DNA of 7,461 nucleotides, from positions 1,060 to 8,520 of the forward strand of contig DDRA01000144.1 of NCBI GenBank assembly GCA_002343545.1, read 5' to 3'. Position 1 is the stretch's first letter. Each line of letters starts with the position of its first letter. Below the pieces are notes generated by a model, which did not search any database, was not told the origin of the DNA, and worked only from the letters and a program-made list of their open reading frames with translations. Source of the stretch: Bacteriovoracaceae bacterium UBA2428. GTDB taxonomy: Bacteria > Bdellovibrionota > UBA2428. The position numbers were made by a program, and so were the translations under genes. Shown here in pieces: positions 1 to 5,656 of this stretch.

Positions 1-21
1 CACGGCCGCGGGGTGAGTGGC

Positions 22-106
22 GGGGGGGGGGGGGGGAGGGGGGTGTGGGGGGTGCCCGCCCCCCCGCCGACCGCCGCAGAGCCCCCCCCCCCCCCCCCCC
101 CCCCCC
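22..106. repeat. G- and C-homopolymer tracts, possible assembly artefact
   Basis: A run of 15 G (22-36) is followed by two runs of six G (38-43, 47-52), a C/G-rich spacer, and then an uninterrupted run of 25 C (82-106). The two sides are complementary and could fold into a very long G:C stem or, read singly, a G-quadruplex. The C run begins 18 bases beyond the stop codon of the minus-strand BON gene, where a terminator might sit. Runs of this length at a sequence edge are typical of low-complexity sequencing or assembly error, so the exact base count should not be trusted. No gene is supported in 1-124; the open frames crossing it read as polyproline or polyglycine. Confidence 0.75.
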
Positions 107-124
107 GCCGTAAACGGAAGCGCC

Positions 125-1168
125 TTAGTGGGTCTTCGCGCCCGTGGAAGGGGTCGACGGACGGCTCGCGGTCGCGCCCGTCTTACCCGAACCCGTGAAG
201 GCCTCGGCGGAACCCTTGGCTTCCTTGGAAGATGCCGCCGTAGCCGGCGCGTTCTGCGTGGTCATCGAGCTCGAGCTGAGATCCTCGCTCGACGAAGAAG
301 CCCTCGAAGAAACCGCTTGCGAGGCCGACTTCACGACGCGAATCTGATTATGGATGTCGGTGACGCCGGCAAGGTGCTCGATGCTTTCTTCGGCCGCGCG
401 CTTCATGTGGCGCTCCGTAACCGTTCCCGTGAGCGTGACTTCGCCACCCTTGACGTCGACTTCGATCTCGCTCGCGTCGACTTGGGGCGACGCTTCCAAG
501 GCATCACAGACTTCGTCCTTGATGCGCTCGTCCGAGCGACGGTAGCCCTTGGGCCCCTTACCGGCGAAGCTCGAGCCGCTGATGGGGTCGCGGGATTCCT
601 GCCGACCGTAGTTGCCCGAGGCCCGCGACCCTTGCGAGGAGTGCGACGAGCCCCACGCGCGGGCGTAGGGAGACGGCGTCGAGTCCGAGGCCTCGTAGCC
701 GTTCCAAGTGTTGCGGAAGGAGCGTTCGCCTTGGCCGGCTTGCCGGTCTTGGCGGCCGAACTGCTGGCTGTACTGGCGCCCTTCGCGGCCGAAGTCACGA
801 TCTTGCGACTCGAGACGAGCCGAGCGATCGCCGTAGTTCATTTCGTTCGCGTCGTAGCGCAAGCCACGGCCGTAACGATCGCCGCGGCCGTCACGGTCGA
901 AACTGTCTTCGCCTTGGGAGCCGAACTCCCGACTCGATTGCTGCTCGCGTCCCAGGTTAGGGTACTGCGAAGCCGCGTAAGATCCCGGCGCGTCCGAGCG
1001 CTCGTATTCTTCGCGGTTGCGTTCGTGCAGGGCCGAATCGTCCCATTCGCGCGAGGGCTCACGGCGCGTAGGCAAAGTTTCCCGATCGTCGGGTTCGCGA
1101 TATCCGGGGCCGCTCGAAGCATTATAGCGGTCGCCGCGAGCACGATAAGATTGGTGACGATTTTTCAT
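125..1168 (-). CDS. BON-domain protein with long disordered Arg/Gly/Tyr-rich N-terminal region
   Basis: This gene encodes 347 residues. The start is fixed by a perfect AGGAGG (1175-1180) six bases upstream. Residues 1-200 are low-complexity, rich in Arg, Asp, Gly, Ser, Tyr and Gln, with RG/RY-type repeats (around 93-106) and no hydrophobic segment. Residues 202-210 carry the GKGPKGYRR stretch that typically precedes BON domains of the SWFGD/BON type. The BON domain spans about 211-281, including the GGEVTLTGTV core strand. Residues 282-347 are a Ser/Thr/Ala-rich tail. BON domains bind phospholipid or other hydrophobic ligands and occur in osmotic-shock and envelope-stress proteins such as OsmY. 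This copy lacks a signal peptide, so it is predicted cytoplasmic or membrane-surface associated. It is divergent from the secreted protein at 1543. A candidate sigma-54 promoter and an 11-bp hairpin lie in its leader. The BON assignment is firm; the role of the disordered part is unknown. Confidence 0.9.
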   Translation of the reverse strand: MKNRHQSYRARGDRYNASSGPGYREPDDRETLPTRREPSREWDDSALHERNREEYERSDAPGSYAASQYPNLGREQQSSREFGSQGEDSFDRDGRGDRYGRGLRYDANEMNYGDRSARLESQDRDFGREGRQYSQQFGRQDRQAGQGERSFRNTWNGYEASDSTPSPYARAWGSSHSSQGSRASGNYGRQESRDPISGSSFAGKGPKGYRRSDERIKDEVCDALEASPQVDASEIEVDVKGGEVTLTGTVTERHMKRAAEESIEHLAGVTDIHNQIRVVKSASQAVSSRASSSSEDLSSSSMTTQNAPATAASSKEAKGSAEAFTGSGKTGATASRPSTPSTGAKTH

Positions 1169-1207
1169 TGAGGACCTCCTTCTTAGAGCGAAAATACAGC
1201 GGCGTGA

Positions 1208-1234
1208 ACATCCGTCCCACGGAGGGACGGATGT
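1208..1234 (-). promoter_or_regulatory. Perfect 11-bp leader hairpin
   Basis: The arms ACATCCGTCCC (1208-1218) and GGGACGGATGT (1224-1234) pair perfectly around a 5-base loop. No T-tract follows on either strand, so a factor-independent terminator is unlikely. If transcription of the BON gene starts near 1245, as the sigma-54-like motif predicts, this hairpin would lie close to the 5' end of the mRNA. There it could protect the transcript from decay. An operator for a dimeric regulator is the alternative. Confidence 0.6.
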
Positions 1235-1256
1235 GGAAACGCACGAGCCCCATCAA

Positions 1257-1271
1257 GCAAGATCGAGACCA
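1257..1271 (-). promoter_or_regulatory. Candidate sigma-54 (RpoN) promoter of the BON gene
   Basis: Read on the minus strand the site is TGG (1271-1269), then bases to TTGCT ending at 1256, with GG and GC exactly ten bases apart. The -12 part TTGCT and the -24 TGG match the RpoN consensus, but the four bases after the GG do not. The predicted start near 1245 gives a leader of about 77 bases. It is weaker than the sites at 4724 and 7264. Confidence 0.4.
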
Positions 1272-1456
1272 CGACGAGATGTCGTTCATCGACTCCCACT
1301 TCTCGACATCGACGTCCCGTTTCGCGACGGAGAGCTCAGCTTTAGGGAGTTTATGGCGGGGGATCTTTTCTCGGCATTTTCGAAGCTGCCACGCCCTACC
1401 GAGAACTTCTGCCTCGAGTCGGGCATGATTTCACACTTATTAAGGCGTATAAGCCG

Positions 1457-1471
1457 GGCCCAGCTTTTGCA
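1457..1471 (+). promoter_or_regulatory. Candidate sigma-54 (RpoN) promoter of the secreted protein gene
   Basis: GGC at 1457-1459 and TTGCA at 1467-1471 place GG and GC ten bases apart, as RpoN requires. The base before GG and part of the -24 box deviate from consensus. The predicted start is near 1482, giving a leader of about 60 bases. An overlapping sigma-70 alternative, ATGATT (1425-1430) with TATAAG (1448-1453) at 17-base spacing, has a good -10 but a poor -35, so the assignment is not secure. Confidence 0.35.
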
Positions 1472-1481
1472 CGCGAGCGTC

Positions 1482-1516
1482 TTGCCGAGAACTCCGAAGT
1501 CCGGACTTTTCGGCAA
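1482..1516 (+). promoter_or_regulatory. Nested inverted repeat in the leader of the secreted protein gene
   Basis: The outer arms TTGCCGA (1482-1488) and TCGGCAA (1510-1516) are perfect complements. Between them lies the 12-base perfect palindrome AAGTCCGGACTT (1497-1508). The structure ends 16 bases before the Shine-Dalgarno. It could fold at the 5' end of the mRNA or, as DNA, serve as an operator. No T-tract follows, so it is not a standard terminator. Confidence 0.45.
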
Positions 1517-1542
1517 TAGTTGTCCGTACACCAGGAGGAACC

Positions 1543-2100
1543 ATGAAAAAAACCACCCTTGCACTCGCGTCGCTTTGTCTCGCCACCTCGGCCATGGCCG
1601 ATTCGGGCGGCGCTTCGGCGTCGGACGCGCGACTCCAGGTTCTCTCGTTCGCCGACCTCCGCGCGGCTTGCGAGAACCCGGCTCGCTTCCACAACCAAAT
1701 CGCTCCGACGAACATCCAAGTGACCTGCCGCGACATGCAGTACAAGTGGGTGCCCGACGAGAACGGCAGCTTCCAAATGCCGACGGCTCGCCACGTCACC
1801 GTCTCCGTGATGTCGGACAAGTATAAGACGAAGTCGATCACCGGCCCGGTCGGAATCGAGACCCAACTCTCGAGCTGCGCTCGCTACAAGCAAGTCGCGG
1901 AGCTCGTCGAGACGGTGCGTCCGACCACGTGCGAAGAGCTCATCGCTTACCAAGGAACGGCGATCGAGTTCTGCACGACGGCGGTCAACGCCCTCCGCAC
2001 GGACAACGTGAACGCGATCCAAATTCGGGAAACCGGCAACACGATCGACTCTTGCGGCACGACGAGCGGTCGCTCGACGCGCGCGCTCGGTCCCCGCTAG
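1543..2100 (+). CDS. Small secreted cysteine-containing protein, function unknown
   Basis: The 185-residue product starts after a strong AGGAGG (1533-1538, spacing four). Residues 1-19 form a Sec signal peptide: Lys-Lys, a hydrophobic Leu/Ala core, and an Ala-Met-Ala cleavage motif before Asp20. The mature part, about 166 residues, has six cysteines (43, 62, 112, 130, 144, 171). An even number in an exported protein is compatible with three disulfides formed in the periplasm. The sequence is mostly polar with alternating beta-like and helical stretches, no membrane segment and no motif I recognise. The Ser/Arg-rich tail (173-185) looks disordered. It probably has its own promoter in the upstream divergent region, and a terminator-like hairpin follows. 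Being a real gene is well supported by signal peptide, Shine-Dalgarno and codon use. No function can be assigned. Confidence 0.85.
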   Translation: MKKTTLALASLCLATSAMADSGGASASDARLQVLSFADLRAACENPARFHNQIAPTNIQVTCRDMQYKWVPDENGSFQMPTARHVTVSVMSDKYKTKSITGPVGIETQLSSCARYKQVAELVETVRPTTCEELIAYQGTAIEFCTTAVNALRTDNVNAIQIRETGNTIDSCGTTSGRSTRALGPR

Positions 2101-2122
2101 TCGTTTCGGTCCCCCTACTCCG

Positions 2123-2158
2123 CGCCCCTTCCGATCCTCAGATCGGCGGGGGCGTTTT
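2123..2158 (+). terminator. Rho-independent terminator-like hairpin
   Basis: The arms CGCCCC (2123-2128) and CCGATC (2131-2136) pair with GATCGG (2141-2146) and GGGGCG (2149-2154) around a CTCA loop, with one 2x2 internal mismatch. TTTT follows at 2155-2158. It lies 23 bases after the stop of the secreted protein gene and ends only 15 bases before the next start codon. It may therefore be a partial terminator or processing site rather than a complete stop. Confidence 0.75.
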
Positions 2159-2173
2159 CCATCGAGGAAAACC

Positions 2174-3373
2174 ATGACTTCACGTGCGAGATTCGCGTTT
2201 CTTCTCTCGGGCCTCTTTACGGCTTGCGGCCCCGGCGCCACTCTCCACGATCCCCCCGTCCTCGATCCCGCAACAGTCCCTCTCTCGGGGGACCCCGTGG
2301 AGGTCCTGCCGCCCGAGCTTCCCGGCTTCGACGCGCGCGAGGACTTGCGACACTTCGGCGACGTATTGCGGGACTCCGCCTTGCTGCGAAGCGATCCCCG
2401 CCTGGGCTCCTACTTCGAAGACCCCGGCCTCGACGCCGTTACCCGCGAGTTCGGGCCCGCCGTCATCTCGATGCAAAATCTTCCGTACCGAAGCCCGCTC
2501 GGCCAAGCCGCGCGAAAACCGTGGTCCTCGTGGTGGTACCCGAAGAAAGAAGACTACCTCTTCAAGGACCTCGAGGGCAGAGCCTCGGCGCTTAGCAAGT
2601 ACGACGCCTTCCGTCGGCGCCGCACCGACTCCGCGCGACGCGCCTCGCTCGCCTCGGCCGCGGACTACGCGCGCCGCAACTACCGGGCCGATGCCCTCGC
2701 GTGGGAGGGACTCTGCGACGCGTGGTCGCTCGCCTCGATCGATGCGCCGGAACCCGCGCGCGCGGCCCGCGTGAGCGTGGGCGACACCCGCTACGCCTTC
2801 GGCGTCGGCGAACTCAAAGGACTGCTTTTGATGACCTACGAAGCCGTCGAAGAAAAGGACCTGCTTTACTACGGACAGAAATTCACCGGCGATCATCGCG
2901 GTTGGATCCACCCCGACGTCTTTCCCGAGCAGTTTCACCGTTTCGTCCAAGCCCAGATCTTCGAGCGACGCGAAGCCTTCGTGATGGACCACGACCCGGG
3001 CCCCGAAGTCTGGAGCGTCCCGGTCTTCAAGGCGAACTACACCCTCGAAGCCGTGGCGAACGATCCGAACGCCGTCTTCGTGCGGACTTGGCTCTTCTCG
3101 GCGGCGCCGACCCAAAGCCAAGATCGCGACCTCGTCGGCACGACCGAGGTCATTCGCGAATACGCCTACGTCCTGCGCGGGACGCGCGACGCGAACGGGA
3201 ATCTCGTCATCAATTCCGGTTACTGGACCCAAAGTCCTTCGGGGGTCGACTCGCGGCGCAACCATCCCGACTTCTTCGTGCGCATCCCCTCCGGGCGTCC
3301 GCTTCCGCGACGAAGCTGGAACCCCGGCATCGACAACGCGACCGTGGACGAGATCTTGAAGGAGTCCCGCTAA
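2174..3373 (+). CDS. Transglutaminase-elicitor-like predicted lipoprotein
   Basis: The 399-residue product begins after GAGGAAA (2164-2170). Residues 1-18 are a short signal peptide ending in a lipobox-like Phe-Thr-Ala-Cys18, so the protein is probably lipid-anchored in the envelope; Phe at -3 is slightly atypical. The body resembles, from memory, the family of the Phytophthora GP42 elicitor transglutaminases (TGase_elicitor), which also has bacterial members. Supporting features are a Trp-rich entry segment (117-122), the WEGLCDAWSLAS block (177-188) with a likely catalytic Cys181, PEP at 192-194, the ELKGLL segment (213-218), a His255 region followed by the Asp272/Asp274 and EVW (278-280) block, and a C-terminal HPDFF (364-368). 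Cys, His and Asp would form the cross-linking or amidase triad; residue roles are inferred. Only 15 bases separate its start from the upstream hairpin, so it may depend on read-through. Its stop overlaps that of the converging MgtC/DUF4010 gene. Confidence 0.75.
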   Translation: MTSRARFAFLLSGLFTACGPGATLHDPPVLDPATVPLSGDPVEVLPPELPGFDAREDLRHFGDVLRDSALLRSDPRLGSYFEDPGLDAVTREFGPAVISMQNLPYRSPLGQAARKPWSSWWYPKKEDYLFKDLEGRASALSKYDAFRRRRTDSARRASLASAADYARRNYRADALAWEGLCDAWSLASIDAPEPARAARVSVGDTRYAFGVGELKGLLLMTYEAVEEKDLLYYGQKFTGDHRGWIHPDVFPEQFHRFVQAQIFERREAFVMDHDPGPEVWSVPVFKANYTLEAVANDPNAVFVRTWLFSAAPTQSQDRDLVGTTEVIREYAYVLRGTRDANGNLVINSGYWTQSPSGVDSRRNHPDFFVRIPSGRPLPRRSWNPGIDNATVDEILKESR

Positions 3374-4611
3374 ACCAAGATGAGAAGGGCCGCCTGAGCC
3401 AGGATGAGCGTCAGCATCGATGCGCAGAGCAAGACGGCAAAACGACCCGCCCCCACCGAAAAACCGATCCCGGCCTTCGAAACGAAGCTTCCCATCATCG
3501 CGATGGAAAGGCTCGTGCGGGCCGTCTCGAGCGAAATCTCGCCCTGCGGAACCATCGAGGCAAAGGCCAAGCCGATGCCCTGAAGCTCGAAGAGCCCCGT
3601 CAAGAAGGCCACGAGCTCCGAAGCTTGATCGCCAAATCGGCGCTGAATGAGCCCGACCCCGATCAAGATCACGGTAAAGACGATCGCGAGGCGAAGCACG
3701 CCGCGCACGTTCAAAGGCGAGCGAAACTCGACGGGGGAACCACCGTCGCGCCCGAACTTCCACAGCAAGGCGATGCCGAGCCCCAACAGACCGATCGTCG
3801 CGACGAGCCAAGGCGCGACGGCTTCGACGAGGGGCCAGCTGACGAGGCCGACGACCACGACGAGCGCGAGGATCGAAGCGGCCTGCGCCGCGAGTACCCG
3901 GAGCAAGTTACGGGACCACGACTTGGGGTCCCGGCGAACCTCTTGGGCGCTCGACAGGGTGACGGCCGTGCTCGACACGAGGCCGCCGAGAAAACCCACC
4001 AGCAAAGAGCTTCGGCGCTCGCCGAAGACAAGATTCGCCACGTAGCCGGTGAACTCGACGATTCCCAACACGAAAATGAGGATGCCGAACTTCTTGGGAT
4101 TCCAAAGCCCCCAAGGGTCGACCGTGCGATCCGGAAGGAGGTGGCCGACGCCCACCCCGATCAAGATGAGGAGCAGCGCCGCTTGGAGCTCGTTGCCCTT
4201 GATCTTCTTGGTGAAACCATGGAGCCAAGTCCTCGCGAAGAGAAGGAAAGCGACGAGGGGACCGAGAATCGAAACCATTTCCGGATTCGAACGTGCCCCG
4301 AGGCCGAGCAAGAAGACGAGGCCGGCCGCGATCTCCGTCGTCATGCTCAGCGTCTCGTGTTCGACTTTGTGCCGGCCGCCTTCGCGCAAATCCGACAGGT
4401 AGGAAAGTGCGATCAAAGCGAAGGCGAAGACCGACGCGACGATTCCGACCCAAGCCGCTTCGAAGCTCGAGGCCCAGGTCCCGAGGAGGGCGAGCAAGGC
4501 GAAGGAGCGGACGCCGAGGGCCAAACGATCCTCGTCTTGGGCGCGTTGGCGCTCGATCCCCACCAAAAGACCGATCGCCAACGAAAGGACGTAAGGACGC
4601 AGCTCATTCAT
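3370..4611 (-). CDS. MgtC/SapB-DUF4010 family integral membrane protein
   Basis: I chose the ATG at 4611, giving 413 residues, because the MgtC fold begins at once. An in-frame extension up to 4818 lacks family similarity and would run through the divergent gene's promoter and start. No strong Shine-Dalgarno precedes it; the best is a weak TTAGG. Residues 5-23 (ending GLLVGIERQR) and 32-44 (LGVRSFALLALLG) are the hallmark MgtC/SapB N-terminal motifs, and EIAAGLVFLLG follows at 93-103. The C-terminal half (about 180-395) is the DUF4010 domain, with GFLGGLVSSTAVTLS at 206-220. About eleven to twelve hydrophobic segments span the protein. MgtC-type proteins are linked to Mg2+ limitation and acid or intracellular stress; the function of the DUF4010 fusion is not established. 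The two-domain arrangement and length are usual for this family. It is divergent from the 4751 gene and converges with the lipoprotein gene with no spacer. Confidence 0.9.
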   Translation of the reverse strand: MNELRPYVLSLAIGLLVGIERQRAQDEDRLALGVRSFALLALLGTWASSFEAAWVGIVASVFAFALIALSYLSDLREGGRHKVEHETLSMTTEIAAGLVFLLGLGARSNPEMVSILGPLVAFLLFARTWLHGFTKKIKGNELQAALLLILIGVGVGHLLPDRTVDPWGLWNPKKFGILIFVLGIVEFTGYVANLVFGERRSSLLVGFLGGLVSSTAVTLSSAQEVRRDPKSWSRNLLRVLAAQAASILALVVVVGLVSWPLVEAVAPWLVATIGLLGLGIALLWKFGRDGGSPVEFRSPLNVRGVLRLAIVFTVILIGVGLIQRRFGDQASELVAFLTGLFELQGIGLAFASMVPQGEISLETARTSLSIAMMGSFVSKAGIGFSVGAGRFAVLLCASMLTLILAQAALLILV

Positions 4612-4723
4612 AACGCGCAACCTAACTCTTTCGACGCGAGCCCTCAATCCGGTCGAAACGCCTCGGATCGTCGCGTTTTGTCCCGGCCATCCTGGCCATC
4701 TCCCGGTCGGAGCCGGACCAGGT

Positions 4724-4739
4724 TGGCACCACCCTTGCT
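4724..4739 (+). promoter_or_regulatory. Strong sigma-54 (RpoN) promoter of the acidic protein-DUF4383 operon
   Basis: The site reads TGGCACCACCCTTGCT. It matches the RpoN consensus (TGGCACG, four bases, TTGCW) at every conserved base except the G that ends the -24 box. GG (4725-4726) and GC (4737-4738) are exactly ten bases apart. The start would fall at about 4750, one base before or at the ATG of the acidic protein gene, implying a leaderless or nearly leaderless mRNA. This agrees with the lack of a Shine-Dalgarno there. Upstream, 4684-4700 holds a direct repeat of GGCCATC that could be part of an activator site. Confidence 0.7.
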
Positions 4740-4750
4740 GCCTTTGGGTC

Positions 4751-5170
4751 ATGAAAAAGAACAAACAATCGAAGTCCCTGGAAAAACTCGATCCGGAACT
4801 TGCCGCCGCGGCCGTCACGCCGTCGAGAGCCCCGGAGAAGCACTACCGCGGCGCCCGTCCCGGTTATTCCCTCGAAGAGGTCTCGGGGAACCGGACTTTT
4901 CGGTCGGACGAAGACTTCGTCGACGATCTCGACGACGAGGAACGTATCTCCGAGAAGCTGACGCAAGCGGGCGTCGACGACATCTCGGATCGCGCCGACT
5001 TCTCGCGGGACGATACGATCCGCCGGGACCGCGAATTCGAACTGACGCACCTCGAGGAAGACGAAGAAGATCTCGAGTTTTCGGAAGAACAAGATCTCGA
5101 GGAAAACGACGAGAACGGCCTTCGCCAACTCGATCGCGTCGCTCCGCTCAAGGCGGAGCGTACCCTCTAA
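4751..5170 (+). CDS. Small, highly acidic cytoplasmic protein, function unknown
   Basis: The 139-residue product has a basic Lys-rich start (residues 2-12) and then an acidic, probably disordered or helical body, with acidic clusters at 53-64 (DEDFVDDLDDEE) and 96-120. There is no signal peptide, no membrane segment, no cysteine, and no Met after residue 1, so the ATG at 4751 is the only conventional start. There is no Shine-Dalgarno. Instead a near-perfect sigma-54 promoter predicts transcription starting at the ATG itself. Codon use matches its neighbours, and acid-rich codon choice is not expected from a chance frame. A 33-base gap with a small hairpin and a good Shine-Dalgarno links it to the DUF4383 gene, so the two are probably one operon. 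I do not recognise a family. Confidence 0.75.
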   Translation: MKKNKQSKSLEKLDPELAAAAVTPSRAPEKHYRGARPGYSLEEVSGNRTFRSDEDFVDDLDDEERISEKLTQAGVDDISDRADFSRDDTIRRDREFELTHLEEDEEDLEFSEEQDLEENDENGLRQLDRVAPLKAERTL

Positions 5171-5172
5171 GC

Positions 5173-5188
5173 GGGCGAGAGATCGCCC
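5173..5188 (+). other. Intercistronic hairpin with GAGA tetraloop
   Basis: GGGCGA (5173-5178) pairs perfectly with TCGCCC (5183-5188) around a GAGA loop, which fits the stable GNRA class. It sits between the stop of the acidic gene and the AAAGGA Shine-Dalgarno (5191-5196) of the DUF4383 gene. No T-tract follows, so it is more likely to affect mRNA stability or translation of the second gene than to terminate. Confidence 0.5.
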
Positions 5189-5203
5189 CGAAAGGATTTC
5201 ACC

Positions 5204-5656
5204 ATGAACCTCACTCGATTCACCTTTAGCTTCGGCGTCGTGGTCTTCGCGATGGGCGTCTTCGGCTTCGTGCCGGCGATGCTGCACGCGCCGATCTCGG
5301 ACACGGGCGCGGCCTACGACGCATTCCCCCGTCTCTTCGGGCTCTTCCCGATCAACGAGCTTCACAACGTCGTCAAGGTCCTCGTCGGCGCCTGGGCCTT
5401 GATCGCTTCGCGGCAAATCCTTTGGTCGCTGAACTTCTGCCGCATTTCGACGGTCGTTTTCGCGCTGCTTTTCGTTTTCGGCATGATCAATGGACTCGAT
5501 ACGATGTTCGGCTTCTTGCCGCTCCACTCGCACAACGTCTGGTTTCATGGGCTGAGCGCCGCGCTGCTGGGTTACTACGGATACCGCACGGCGAGCGTTT
5601 CGGCTAAGGACGCGAAACGCGGCACGGGCTTCGGACAGCCGACGCTCCGAACCTAG
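5204..5656 (+). CDS. DUF4383 family four-helix membrane protein
   Basis: This 150-residue protein starts after AAAGGA (5191-5196, spacing seven). Four hydrophobic segments are visible at about 8-27, 55-70, 80-98 and 112-128, with a short polar tail (131-150). The signature LFGLFPINELHNVVKVLVGAW (44-64) and the LHSHNVWFHGLSAALLGYYGY block (107-127), with paired histidines, are typical of DUF4383. No biochemical function is established for this family, but it is often found near stress-response genes. It probably lies in one operon with the acidic protein and would share its sigma-54 promoter. Its TAG stop overlaps, on the other strand, the TAG of the response regulator: the palindrome CTAG (5653-5656) serves both. 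Length is normal for the family and it appears intact. Confidence 0.88.
   Translation: MNLTRFTFSFGVVVFAMGVFGFVPAMLHAPISDTGAAYDAFPRLFGLFPINELHNVVKVLVGAWALIASRQILWSLNFCRISTVVFALLFVFGMINGLDTMFGFLPLHSHNVWFHGLSAALLGYYGYRTASVSAKDAKRGTGFGQPTLRT

Larger units (their letters stand above)
1169..1542. other. Divergent intergenic regulatory region
   Basis: This 374-base region lies between two divergent genes, and no convincing gene is seen in it. It holds, left to right: the Shine-Dalgarno of the minus-strand BON gene (1175-1180), a perfect 11-bp hairpin (1208-1234), a minus-strand sigma-54-like motif (1257-1271), a 7-bp inverted repeat GATGTCG/CGACATC (1278-1284 and 1304-1310), a plus-strand sigma-54-like motif (1457-1471), a nested inverted repeat (1482-1516), and the Shine-Dalgarno of the plus-strand gene (1533-1538). 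About 185 bases separate the two -24 elements, enough for enhancer sites shared by both promoters. Confidence 0.6.

Noticed and set aside
17..1171. 384-residue plus-strand frame opposite the BON gene.
   Set aside because: It starts in the homopolymer tract, has shadow-like composition (Arg/Val/Ala-rich), and lies antisense to a gene with a firm domain and Shine-Dalgarno.
1168..1428. 86-residue plus-strand frame in the divergent region.
   Set aside because: No Shine-Dalgarno, no domain, and it overlaps the leader hairpin and the promoter of the minus-strand gene.
2180..3811. 543-residue minus-strand frame opposite the lipoprotein and part of the MgtC/DUF4010 gene.
   Set aside because: Long antisense frames are common in G+C-rich DNA; it is Arg/Gly-rich, has no motif, and conflicts with two well supported genes.
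4680..4750. Minus strand has GGTGCCAAC followed by a 7-bp stem and AGATGG, resembling the 3' half of a SAM-I riboswitch; there is also slight likeness to guanidine-I cores.
   Set aside because: The 5' half of either riboswitch (kink-turn and P1/P2 strands) is absent because the upstream part is coding for the acidic protein. The same bases are better explained on the plus strand as a sigma-54 promoter.
4612..4818. N-terminal extension of the MgtC/DUF4010 protein to an ATG at 4818.
   Set aside because: The 69 extra residues do not resemble the family and overlap the sigma-54 promoter and start of the divergent gene. The family motif begins just after the ATG at 4611.
2701..5229. 842-residue plus-strand frame.
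   Set aside because: It crosses four supported genes on both strands and the divergent promoter region and has no recognisable domain, so it is a codon-bias shadow.
4622..5548. 308-residue minus-strand frame opposite the acidic and DUF4383 genes.
   Set aside because: It is charged and motif-free, and its complement encodes a clear membrane family with a Shine-Dalgarno.
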